Positions 1-7,327 of a DNA stretch of 10,615 nucleotides are shown piece after piece. This DNA comes from JAFGKK01 sp964521085 (lineage in GTDB: Bacteria > Chloroflexota > Anaerolineae > Anaerolineales > RBG-16-64-43): the NCBI GenBank assembly GCA_964521085.1, contig CAZFPL010000102.1, positions 1 through 10,615 on the forward strand, read 5' to 3'. Made by a program: the position numbers and the translations under genes. The notes below the pieces were generated by a model that was not told where the DNA came from, searched no databases, and was given only the letters and a program-made list of their open reading frames with translations. Within the stretch, counting starts at the first letter, position 1; each line of letters starts with the position of its first letter.

Positions 1-1209
1 ACGCTCGACCGGGAGCTGCAGCAGCAGATGGAACAGACGCTGATGGGGCCGTTCAACGGCGCGGCGGTCGTGCTCAACCGCAACACCGGCGAAGTCTTGG
101 CGATGATGTCGAGCCCGGGGTACGACAGCAACCTGTTCGATCCGAGCAGTTTCAACGGCACGTATAACAACGGCGCCCTGGTGCAGGGGATCATCAACGA
201 CCAGCGCTTCCCGCTGGTCAACCGGGCGACGCGCGGACTCTACCCGCTGGGTTCGGTGTTCAAGATCATCACCATGTCCGCCGGCCTGCAATCCGGATTG
301 TTCACCCCGGATTCTGTCTACAATGACGTCGACGGATATTTCCGCGAGTTGGAAGGTTTTACCGGCACGGATTGGACGATCGAAAAGGATATGAAGGCGC
401 ATGGAAAGCTTACCCTTGTGCAATGCCTGGAGCGGTCCTGCAATCCATGCTTCTGGCATGTCGGTTTGACGCTGTATTACCAGGACGCTTGGCTGGTTCC
501 GAACATGGCGATGGCGTTCGGGTTGGGTTCCAAGACCGGGATCATGGGAGTGGAGGAGGAAGCCGGGTTCGTGCCCAATCCAGGCTGGAAGCACGACACA
601 CAGGGAGTGGATTGGACCGGCGGGGATGCGCTCAACCAGGCGATCGGCCAGGGTCAGTTGCAGGTGACTCCGCTGCAGGTGGTGGATTTCGTCGCCGCGA
701 TCGGAAACGGAGGAACGCTCTACCGGCCGCAGATTCTGCTTTCGATCCGCCCGCCGATCGGCGACGCGGTGTTCACCTTCAAGCCCGAGGTCCGGGGAAT
801 GCTCCCGGTCTCGGCGGACAACTTGGCGGCCGTCCAGCAGGGAATGATAGGCGTGGTAAACAACCCGAAGGGCACTGCGCGGCACCGCTTCTACGGGATT
901 TCCGACCTTTATCGGATCGCCGGGAAGACCGGCACTGCCCAGGTCAACGAATACGAACTGCCGAACTCGTGGTTTGTCGCGTACACGTTCAGCGAGAAGC
1001 CGAACAGGCCCGATATCGCCGTTGTGGTGATCGTCGAACGGATCGGGGAAGGATCGACCTACGCGGCTCCCATGGCGCGGCGGATCCTCGAGATCTACTT
1101 CCAGGGCCGTCCGTCCGCGTACTACCCGTGGGAATCCGAATATGGGATGCGCGGAACCGATACGCCGGAAGTGACCGAAGAGCCGACCGAGGAAATCACC
1201 AGCCCGTAG
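1..1209 (+). CDS. Class B penicillin-binding protein, transpeptidase domain (5'-partial)
   Basis: The reading frame is open from base 1 to the stop at 1207-1209, so the true start lies upstream of the window; the first visible residues (TLDREL) match an internal position of the downstream paralogue. What remains is the DD-transpeptidase domain that cross-links peptidoglycan outside the membrane. All three signature motifs are present: SVFK with the acylated serine (253-264), SCN (436-444) and KTG (925-933). The tail after the enzyme domain is short and rich in Thr, Glu and Pro. By comparison with the next gene, the missing part should hold a membrane anchor, an NTF2-like domain and a dimerisation domain. 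The gene ends 24 nt before that paralogue, which suggests co-transcription. All its visible cysteines cluster at the SxN motif. The class assignment is firm; which PBP subtype it is, and whether it has a special role, cannot be told. Confidence 0.93.
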   Translation, partial: TLDRELQQQMEQTLMGPFNGAAVVLNRNTGEVLAMMSSPGYDSNLFDPSSFNGTYNNGALVQGIINDQRFPLVNRATRGLYPLGSVFKIITMSAGLQSGLFTPDSVYNDVDGYFRELEGFTGTDWTIEKDMKAHGKLTLVQCLERSCNPCFWHVGLTLYYQDAWLVPNMAMAFGLGSKTGIMGVEEEAGFVPNPGWKHDTQGVDWTGGDALNQAIGQGQLQVTPLQVVDFVAAIGNGGTLYRPQILLSIRPPIGDAVFTFKPEVRGMLPVSADNLAAVQQGMIGVVNNPKGTARHRFYGISDLYRIAGKTGTAQVNEYELPNSWFVAYTFSEKPNRPDIAVVVIVERIGEGSTYAAPMARRILEIYFQGRPSAYYPWESEYGMRGTDTPEVTEEPTEEITSP

Positions 1210-1233
1210 GGATTCACCCGACAGCGGGGGATC

Positions 1234-3528
1234 ATGCAGTATCAGCATCCGGAATGGAAAGATCGATACAAGCGGAATGCCTGGAAGAAGTATGCCAGGT
1301 GGGCAGCCGCGTTGATTCTGATGATCGCCGGAGCGATCCTAATTCCACGCTGGTGGAAAGGGGCGAACATTGTTCTGCCGGGGTTCGCCTCGTCGACTCC
1401 CCATTACACGGAACCAACCCTCCTCACGCCGCCTTCGCCCGAACCAACTGCGCGCGCTTTCCTCGACGGCTGGCAATCGAAAGACTATTCTAAAATGTAC
1501 TCCCTCCTCTCGCCGCTGACCCGGGATGCGATTTCGGAAGAGGAGTTCACGGCCTTCTACAGGGACGTCGCTCTGCAAACCACGCTGCGCTCACTGGAAT
1601 ATAAACTCCTCACCGTTGATATGACCCCCACCGATGCGACGGTGGAATTCGAATTCACCCTGCATACGATCCTGGTCGGCGAAATTAAAAGCCAGACACG
1701 GATGCTGCTGAAGAACCAGAAGGGGGAATGGAAGGTGGCCTGGGACGGGCAGACGGTCCTGCCGGAGCTCGAGAATGGAAACAAGCTGGTGATGCAACGC
1801 GCGGCGCCCGCGCGCGGGAACATCTACGACCGCAACGGGCGGACGCTGGCGGCGGATGCCGAAGTGGTGGAGATCGGTGTCATCCCGGAGGAGATCACCG
1901 ACGAGGAGACCGTTTTGGCGCGGCTGTCGGCTGTGCTGCACATGCCGCGCGAGATGATCCGGATGAAATATGCGGATGCGCCGCCGAACGATTACATCCC
2001 GATCGGGGATGCGAACGCGGAGGATGTCGCGGGCGGGCCTGAATCGTTAACCCAACTGGGCGGGGTTTATGTCACCACTTCCACCCGTCGTTATTACTAC
2101 GGCGGCGGCGTGGCCTCGAATGTGGTTGGATATACCAGCAAGATCTCTCAGGAACTTCAGGAAGAATATCGATTGCGCGGATACTCCGGCAGCGAAACGG
2201 TCGGCGCCACCGGGCTGGAGAAATCGGCCGAATCGGAGCTGGCGGGCAGGCAGGGGGGAACCCTCTGGTTGACCTCTTCGGCCGGGGCGCACCTGAAGGA
2301 TTTGGCCAAATCGGGCCCGCAGCCGGCGATGGCGGTTTACACCACCCTCGACCGGGACCTGCAGGCGCAGATCGAACGGACCGTGATGGGGCCGTACAAC
2401 GGCGCCGTGGTCGTGCTCAACCGCAACACCGGCGAAGTGCTGGCGATGGTGTCAAGCAAAACGTTCGACAGCAATCTCTTCACCCCGGGAAGCTTCAACG
2501 GCGGCTATCTCGTGCAGAATATTTTGAACGATCCGGACGGCCCGCTGAACAACCGGGCAACGAAAGGATTGTATCCGCTCGGCTCGGTTTTCAAGATCAT
2601 CACCATGTCCGCGGGATTGGAATCCGGATTGTTCACGGCAAGTTCCGTCTACGATGATGTGGATGGGACCTATACCGGGCCCGACGGGATTCTCCGGACG
2701 GATTGGACGATCGAGAAGGATATGCAGCCGCACGGGAAGATCACCTTGGAATATTGCCTTGTGCAATCCTGCAATCCCTGCTTCTGGAATGTCGGGGAGA
2801 CCCTGTGGAAACAGGATCCCAATCGGGTCCCGAATATGGCCAAAGGCTTCGGGCTCGGGTCAGCAACGGGAATTCCTTTCCTGGATGAATACGCCGGCCG
2901 CGTGCCCGGTCCCGACGACGGCGGATGGACCGTGCAGGATGCGCTCAATCAGGCCGTCGGACAGGGGGCGCTCCAGGTGACTCCATTGCAGGTGGCGGAT
3001 TTCGTCGCCGCAGTCGGGAACGGTGGAATGCTCTACAGGCCGCAAGTCATCCTTTCCATTACTCCGCCAGTCGGCGATCCGGTGTTTTCCTTTACTCCCA
3101 TCATCCGCGGCCTACTGCCGGTAAATGCCGCGAACCTGCAGGCCGTCCAGCGCGCGATGCGCGGCGTGGTGAACGATCCGAAAGGCACCGCCCGGCAGCG
3201 GTTCTATGTGATTTCCGACCGCATTAAGATCGCCGGAAAAACCGGGTCGGCGGAATCCGGAAGGGATGAATCGCATTCGTGGTTCGTCGCCTATACTTTT
3301 AATGAAGGGACTTCCAAACCGGATATCGCCGTCGCGGTGATCGCGGAATATGCCGGCGACGGATCGGTGTACGCGGCCCGCATGGTCCGCCGCGTACTCG
3401 AAATCTACTTCTTCGGCCGGCCTTCCACGCTGTATCCGTGGGAATCCGAATACGGAATCCGCGCGACCGAAACGCCGACGGTAACCGAAGAACCGACTCC
3501 GACCTTCACCCCGGAAGGATCCTTCTAG
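1234..3528 (+). CDS. Class B penicillin-binding protein with MecA-type N-terminal domain
   Basis: A complete 764-residue membrane-anchored transpeptidase for peptidoglycan cross-linking. A basic N-terminus leads into one membrane segment at about residues 22-38. An NTF2-like MecA_N-type domain follows at about 70-174, then the PBP dimerisation domain starting with RGNIYDRNGRTLA (194-206) and including GLEKSAESELAG. The transpeptidase domain runs from about 365 to 735 with S451-V-F-K454, S512-C-N514 and K669-T-G671. The tail is Thr/Pro/Glu-rich. Length and domain order fit the MecA/PBP3-like class B group. The ATG at 1234 is chosen because it places the anchor at the N-terminus; the upstream G run is only a weak Shine-Dalgarno. 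It is a tandem paralogue of the preceding gene. The only three cysteines of the protein (508, 513, 516) surround the SxN motif. A MecA_N domain alone does not indicate beta-lactam resistance, since many ordinary PBPs carry it. Confidence 0.94.
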   Translation: MQYQHPEWKDRYKRNAWKKYARWAAALILMIAGAILIPRWWKGANIVLPGFASSTPHYTEPTLLTPPSPEPTARAFLDGWQSKDYSKMYSLLSPLTRDAISEEEFTAFYRDVALQTTLRSLEYKLLTVDMTPTDATVEFEFTLHTILVGEIKSQTRMLLKNQKGEWKVAWDGQTVLPELENGNKLVMQRAAPARGNIYDRNGRTLAADAEVVEIGVIPEEITDEETVLARLSAVLHMPREMIRMKYADAPPNDYIPIGDANAEDVAGGPESLTQLGGVYVTTSTRRYYYGGGVASNVVGYTSKISQELQEEYRLRGYSGSETVGATGLEKSAESELAGRQGGTLWLTSSAGAHLKDLAKSGPQPAMAVYTTLDRDLQAQIERTVMGPYNGAVVVLNRNTGEVLAMVSSKTFDSNLFTPGSFNGGYLVQNILNDPDGPLNNRATKGLYPLGSVFKIITMSAGLESGLFTASSVYDDVDGTYTGPDGILRTDWTIEKDMQPHGKITLEYCLVQSCNPCFWNVGETLWKQDPNRVPNMAKGFGLGSATGIPFLDEYAGRVPGPDDGGWTVQDALNQAVGQGALQVTPLQVADFVAAVGNGGMLYRPQVILSITPPVGDPVFSFTPIIRGLLPVNAANLQAVQRAMRGVVNDPKGTARQRFYVISDRIKIAGKTGSAESGRDESHSWFVAYTFNEGTSKPDIAVAVIAEYAGDGSVYAARMVRRVLEIYFFGRPSTLYPWESEYGIRATETPTVTEEPTPTFTPEGSF

Positions 3529-3619
3529 CGCCATGAGCTGCGGCCATCGTCTTCTTCGCAAGCAAATCGGAACCGCGCCTGAAACCGTCTCCTCTTTCTT
3601 CCACCGATGAGAAATTATT

Positions 3620-4549
3620 ATGGATGAGAAGCTGCCGGGATTGGTCGTCAAGGCGCAATCCGGTTTTTATACCGTTAAGACAGAACGCGGGAGAATCACC
3701 TGCCAACTGCGCGGCCGGCTGAAGAAGAAGCGGGTCGCGACGGACATCGCGGCGGTCGGCGATCGCGTAACCGTTCTGCCCCTTCCCGATGGGACCGGCG
3801 CGATCGAGGAGATCCTCCCGCGCAGCCGGGTCCTCTCGCGTTCCGCGCCCTCCACCGGCGGGCGGCGCAGTTATACAAAGGGGGAAACCGAGCAGGTGAT
3901 CGTCGCCAACCCGGATCAGGCCGTTTTCATCTTCGCCTGCGCCGAGCCTCCGCCGCACCTGCGGATGCTCGACCGGTTTCTGGTCGCGGCCGAGCGCGCG
4001 GAAATCCCGGCCGTCGTGTGCGCCAACAAAACCGACTTGGTGGATCCGGGCGAGCCGGAAATACGGTTCGGCGTGTACCGAAAAATCGGATATCCGGTGC
4101 TTTTTACCTCCGTAAAAGACGGCACCGGTGTGGATCAGTTCCGGGCCATGCTGCGCGGGAAACTCAGCGTGCTTTCCGGACCTTCCGGGGTGGGCAAATC
4201 GAGCCTGCTCAACGCAATCCAGCCCGGGCTCGGCCTCGCGGTCAGCCATGTCAGCCATTTACACCAGAAAGGTCGCCATACCACCGTCGCGCCGGAACTG
4301 ATCGAGCTCGAAGAGGGCGGCTACGTGGCGGATACGCCCGGCCTGCGGGCGATCGCATTTTGGGATATCGCCCCCGAAGAACTCGACGCCTACTTCCCGG
4401 AGATCCGTCCGCTGGTCGAACACTGCTCCTTCGGAGATTGCACCCACGAGAACACCCCGGGCTGCGCCGTGATGCGGGCGGTCGAGGAAGGGAAGGTCAG
4501 CCCGGAGCGGTATGATTCCTTTTTACGGTTGCGGCGCGGGGAAACATAA
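3620..4549 (+). CDS. rsgA: Ribosome small subunit-dependent GTPase RsgA
   Basis: A cytoplasmic GTPase that acts in late maturation of the 30S ribosomal subunit. The protein has 309 residues, normal for the family. It shows the circularly permuted GTPase order that defines the family: G4 NKTD (136-139) comes before the G1 P-loop GPSGVGKS (187-194), then G3 DTPG (238-241). An N-terminal OB-fold-like part (about 1-75) and a C-terminal zinc-binding knuckle with C269, C274, H276 and C282 complete the architecture. The ATG at 3620 is the first start after an in-frame stop at 3608-3610, so the start is fixed within a few codons, although no strong ribosome binding site is seen. It lies 91 nt after the PBP pair. 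No motif residue is missing. The identification is secure. Confidence 0.96.
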   Translation: MDEKLPGLVVKAQSGFYTVKTERGRITCQLRGRLKKKRVATDIAAVGDRVTVLPLPDGTGAIEEILPRSRVLSRSAPSTGGRRSYTKGETEQVIVANPDQAVFIFACAEPPPHLRMLDRFLVAAERAEIPAVVCANKTDLVDPGEPEIRFGVYRKIGYPVLFTSVKDGTGVDQFRAMLRGKLSVLSGPSGVGKSSLLNAIQPGLGLAVSHVSHLHQKGRHTTVAPELIELEEGGYVADTPGLRAIAFWDIAPEELDAYFPEIRPLVEHCSFGDCTHENTPGCAVMRAVEEGKVSPERYDSFLRLRRGET

Positions 4550-4578
4550 TTTCCAACCTGGTTTCCCATTGATTCTTT

Positions 4579-4630
4579 GCGCCTTTGCGTCCTTGCGGTA
4601 ATGATTTTTAACGCAAAGACGCGAAGCCGC
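4579..4630. repeat. Imperfect palindrome made of 8-nt TTTGCGyC-type repeats
   Basis: Bases 4579-4599 pair with 4610-4630 around a 10-nt AT-rich loop: 17 Watson-Crick pairs, one G-T wobble and three mismatches over 21 positions. The left side is three successive octamers, starting at 4576, 4584 and 4592, of the form TTTGCGCC, TTTGCGTC and CTTGCGGT. The right side carries the complementary octamers from 4612. It begins 30 nt after the rsgA stop. It could form an RNA hairpin at the end of the rsgA transcript, but no T-run follows, so a simple intrinsic terminator is unlikely. From memory, GCAAAGACGC-type repeats occur between genes in many environmental bacteria; this is a recollection, not a search result. 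Confidence 0.7.
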
Positions 4631-4718
4631 TATGGCGCATGGAAATTCAAGAAATTTCAGCAGGGTCGGTTTCTTCGGCCTTGGTTGGAAGAATAAGTAC
4701 GAAAGCCCCATCCGCCCT

Positions 4719-4744
4719 TTGAACACAGGTATAAGATATATAAT
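4719..4744 (+). promoter_or_regulatory. Possible sigma-70-type promoter for the downstream lipoprotein
   Basis: A perfect TATAAT hexamer lies at 4739-4744 in a locally AT-rich patch, with TTGAAC at 4719-4724 as a possible -35 element. The 14-nt spacer is shorter than the usual 16-18 nt, which weakens the pair. A start near 4751 would leave a leader of about 44 nt before the ATG at 4795. The position fits; promoter activity is inferred. Confidence 0.32.
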
Positions 4745-4794
4745 GAAAACCCCGCGCGGGAAGGCGTGCTTTCCGGCGCGGACGGATCCGTCGC

Positions 4795-5778
4795 ATGAGC
4801 GTTCATTTCGGCCGCCGTTCACGGGTCATTTCCTTATTCTTCCTGCTGCTGCTGGAAATGATCCTGACCGGCTGTTCCCCGCCGGCTTCCTCTCCCGGAG
4901 CGCAGTCCGCGCTTCAGATTGTGCCGGTGCCCGTCGTATATTCCGGCGAGGTCGCCAGTTTCGACAACGGGCTGCTCCTGGAATATCCCTTCCTGGATAC
5001 GTACAAGGGCATGGACGGGGAACGCTGGCTCGGGCGTCCGGTCACGCGTGCATTCGCGGACCGCGATCTGGGGTGGACGCTGCAGATCTTCGAATACGGC
5101 GTGCTGGCGCAGGATCCGAACGACTCGCACATCTTTCTTCTCAAAATCAGCGACCTGCTCGGCCGACGGCAGGGGGGAGTCCAGGCTTCGAACGATTCCA
5201 ATTGTTCCTATTCGCAGGAGACGGGACACAACCTGTGTTACGAATTCCGCCAGTATGTCCGCACCGCGGGCGTCGAGCATTTCGGCTCGCCGGTGGCCGA
5301 GATGACGATGGACGCGGAGGGGATCCTGTATCAGGATTTCGAGTATGCCCGGCTGCAGTGGATCGGCGGGGGCATCATCCGCGAACGTTGCGGCGAAACG
5401 TTCTTCCTCCAACGCGGATACGACCGTTCGCTGCGCGAGCCGGCATCCGGAGCGGCCGGTCCGGCGGCGGGCGTGACGCGGCTGTACGCGTCGCTCGCCC
5501 GTCCGACCCTGCGCCCGGGGGAAATGCAAACTCTGCAGGTGGCGCTGACGGACGCGACCGGCGCGGGAATTCCGGGCGTGACGCTCCGGGTAACGCTGGA
5601 GAAGGACGGCCAGGCGCTGCTGGAAATCACGCTTCCGCCGACCGATGCAAACGGCATGGCGTCGCTTTCCTTCCGGGTGCCGGAGGCGGATCCCGGGACG
5701 CGGATCCGGGTTATCGTGCAGGGTATATGGGAGACGACTCCTTTGGAATCTGTGGTCGAATTCGAGGTGTGGTGGTAG
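4795..5778 (+). CDS. Lipoprotein with two FG.P/FE-type modules and a C-terminal Ig-like domain
   Basis: A 327-residue predicted lipoprotein. A basic start is followed by a hydrophobic stretch and the lipobox L24-T-G-C27, so the mature protein should be lipid-anchored outside the membrane. Two related modules follow. Module 1 (about 66-105) contains LGRPV then QIFEYGVL. Module 2 (about 137-190) contains ETGHNLC, FGSPV and QDFEYARL; C137 and C148 might form a disulphide. From memory, this ETGH/FG.P/Q.FE pattern recurs in secreted Chloroflexi proteins with no known function. The last third (about 229-327) has the look of a bacterial Ig-like (Big_1-type) beta-sandwich: proline-gly turns, alternating hydrophobics, and a DANGMAS segment before the last strands. 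There is no catalytic motif. The start at 4795 fits the signal peptide, but the Shine-Dalgarno is poor. A surface binding or structural role is plausible; no specific function can be assigned. Confidence 0.85.
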   Translation: MSVHFGRRSRVISLFFLLLLEMILTGCSPPASSPGAQSALQIVPVPVVYSGEVASFDNGLLLEYPFLDTYKGMDGERWLGRPVTRAFADRDLGWTLQIFEYGVLAQDPNDSHIFLLKISDLLGRRQGGVQASNDSNCSYSQETGHNLCYEFRQYVRTAGVEHFGSPVAEMTMDAEGILYQDFEYARLQWIGGGIIRERCGETFFLQRGYDRSLREPASGAAGPAAGVTRLYASLARPTLRPGEMQTLQVALTDATGAGIPGVTLRVTLEKDGQALLEITLPPTDANGMASLSFRVPEADPGTRIRVIVQGIWETTPLESVVEFEVWW

Positions 5779-5840
5779 GACGCCGGTTTTCCCCGATTAC
5801 CTTCCGTTAAACCTTTTCCGGCTATCCACGTAGACTTCTT

Positions 5841-5846
5841 TACAAT
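5841..5846 (+). promoter_or_regulatory. Possible -10 element (TACAAT) before the first peptidase lipoprotein
   Basis: TACAAT sits 26 nt before the ATG at 5873 in an AT-richer stretch of the 94-nt gap. No convincing -35 hexamer is seen at 16-18 nt upstream. If used, the transcript would start near 5853 and include the purine-rich ribosome binding site GGGAGAGG at 5859-5866. Confidence 0.3.
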
Positions 5847-5872
5847 CAAATCCGCCTTGGGAGAGGAAAATC

Positions 5873-7252
5873 ATGAATGGGAGGAAGTTCCTTTTTGTCT
5901 CGATTCCTTTTTGCATCCTGTTAACCGGCTGCGCCAGCTCCGGGATTCTTCCGGTCCGGCCGACCATCACGGAAACAGCCACCCATACGTTCACGGTACC
6001 TCCTCCAACATCCACGCCGACTCAGACGCGCACACCCACCCGCACGAAGACGCCGACCGAGGAAACCCTGGACGTCATCCTCGCACGGATTGTCTCCCGC
6101 CTGTCCGGGGAGGCATCCCGCAACATCCTTGTCCTCGTGGAATCGAGGCTGTATTACGGGCTCGAGAAGGAGTTGGCTGTTTTGGAAACCGATCTGAGGG
6201 ATGAAAATTGGATACCCGTGATATCCACCCTTCCGGTGGGCTCCGGGAAAGACCTGCGGGGAGCATTACAGCAGATTTATTCCCAACGTGCCTATGCCGG
6301 GGTTTTTCTTGTCGGAGATTTCCCATACGTGCGCATGTGGGGATACGCAATCGAGAATGACAACCAGCCGGGTGCGGCGGATTATTACTACATGGACCTG
6401 GACGGTGAATGGCTGGACACGAACAAGGACGGTTTCTATAATGTCCATACCAATGGTCAGGGAGACCGCGATCCGGAAATATTCGTTGGGAGGCTAAGCG
6501 GGCGAAACGTCTCTTTCCTCGGGGAATCCGAATTGGATATGCTGAAGGCTTATTTCCACCGCAACCACGCCTACCGGACGGGAAACCTCTCCACCCGGAA
6601 CGCCGCGGTCTATGCCGCGCCCGCCGGTCATCATTATGGATGGGATGCCCCGGAAAGCGCGTGGTGGTCGCAACAGGAAATTAAATCCATGCAGGGTTTG
6701 CTGGGAAGTACGTACGTCTTCATCTTTGACGATACCAAAGATCCGGGGGAAGCCGGAAAATGGCCGGGGGAATTCTGGCTTGTTGGTTCCCCGGCAGAAA
6801 AAACCGCCGTACCCGCCAAGGAACGGTTCCGGGAAATCATGGGCGAGGGGTATGATTACCTCTCGATCGGAATTCACGGCTGGCAGGAAGCTTGGGGATT
6901 GAATTTCTTCGCCAATCAAAACGTGGAAGAAGTATACTCGGCGGGCGGGAAGCTTCCGGTGTTCATCGTCTCCAACTCCTGCTCCACCGGAGATATTTCT
7001 TATCCGAACAGCATGGGCAATATCCTGACGATGGCGGGCACGCTGGTATTCCTGGGATACTCCGCCCCGGCCGAGATGCGGTGGGAGGAATTTGTATACT
7101 GGAATGAATCCCTGGCGGTGCTTCCCGTCGGACCGGCGTTTCAGGAACTGCAAGCGTTCGCCACACCCAGCGGGTATGGCCCGGTCGTCCGGAATGTGAA
7201 CTGGATTCTCCTGGGTGACCCGACGCTGCGGCTGCGAACGGCTGCCTCTTGA
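5873..7252 (+). CDS. Lipoprotein with C25 (gingipain/caspase-like) cysteine peptidase domain, copy 1
   Basis: A 459-residue protein predicted to be a lipid-anchored cysteine peptidase of the gingipain type (clan CD, family C25-like). It has a signal peptide with lipobox L17-T-G-C20, a Thr/Pro-rich linker (about 30-64), then a caspase-like domain to the C-terminus. The inferred dyad is H335, in SIGIHG after a hydrophobic strand, and C370, in VSNSCSTG. Apart from the signal peptide and lipobox cysteines, C370 is the only cysteine, which supports catalysis. Other family-like landmarks are FLVGDFPY, IFVGRLSG and the closing LLGDPTLRL. A DxNxDG loop at 182-187 resembles a calcium-binding loop. Neither a long propeptide nor a C-terminal sorting domain like those of secreted gingipains is visible. 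The ATG has a good ribosome binding site (5859-5866, 6 nt away). The target protein and cleavage specificity are unknown. A tandem paralogue follows 75 nt downstream. Confidence 0.87.
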   Translation: MNGRKFLFVSIPFCILLTGCASSGILPVRPTITETATHTFTVPPPTSTPTQTRTPTRTKTPTEETLDVILARIVSRLSGEASRNILVLVESRLYYGLEKELAVLETDLRDENWIPVISTLPVGSGKDLRGALQQIYSQRAYAGVFLVGDFPYVRMWGYAIENDNQPGAADYYYMDLDGEWLDTNKDGFYNVHTNGQGDRDPEIFVGRLSGRNVSFLGESELDMLKAYFHRNHAYRTGNLSTRNAAVYAAPAGHHYGWDAPESAWWSQQEIKSMQGLLGSTYVFIFDDTKDPGEAGKWPGEFWLVGSPAEKTAVPAKERFREIMGEGYDYLSIGIHGWQEAWGLNFFANQNVEEVYSAGGKLPVFIVSNSCSTGDISYPNSMGNILTMAGTLVFLGYSAPAEMRWEEFVYWNESLAVLPVGPAFQELQAFATPSGYGPVVRNVNWILLGDPTLRLRTAAS

Positions 7253-7327
7253 TAATCACCCATGCAAGCATGAAGAAGGCGAAGTAAGCCGGAGCGGTCT
7301 ACTACTTCCTTTCCCAAAAGTGGATTC

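Noticed and set aside
372..1493. Long + strand frame overlapping the end of the first PBP and the start of the second
   Set aside because: It is Arg/Gly/Ala-rich out-of-frame sequence that overlaps two well-supported genes and has no motif of its own.
1..3528. Beta-lactam resistance determinant (mecA-like)
   Set aside because: The MecA_N-type domain is shared by many housekeeping PBPs. No mecR/blaR-type regulator or mobile element is present in the window, so resistance cannot be inferred.
3533..3610. 25-codon open frame upstream of rsgA, in the same frame
   Set aside because: It ends at a TGA before the rsgA start, has no ribosome binding site and no attenuator-like structure. I see no support for a leader peptide.
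4632..5810. Long + strand frame across the lipoprotein gene
   Set aside because: It is out of frame with the lipoprotein, which has a signal peptide and ordered motifs. The alternative product is Arg-rich and featureless.
7261..7272. Short perfect palindrome CATGCAAGCATG between the peptidase genes
   Set aside because: Arms of 5 bp are expected by chance, and no second copy or operator context is visible.
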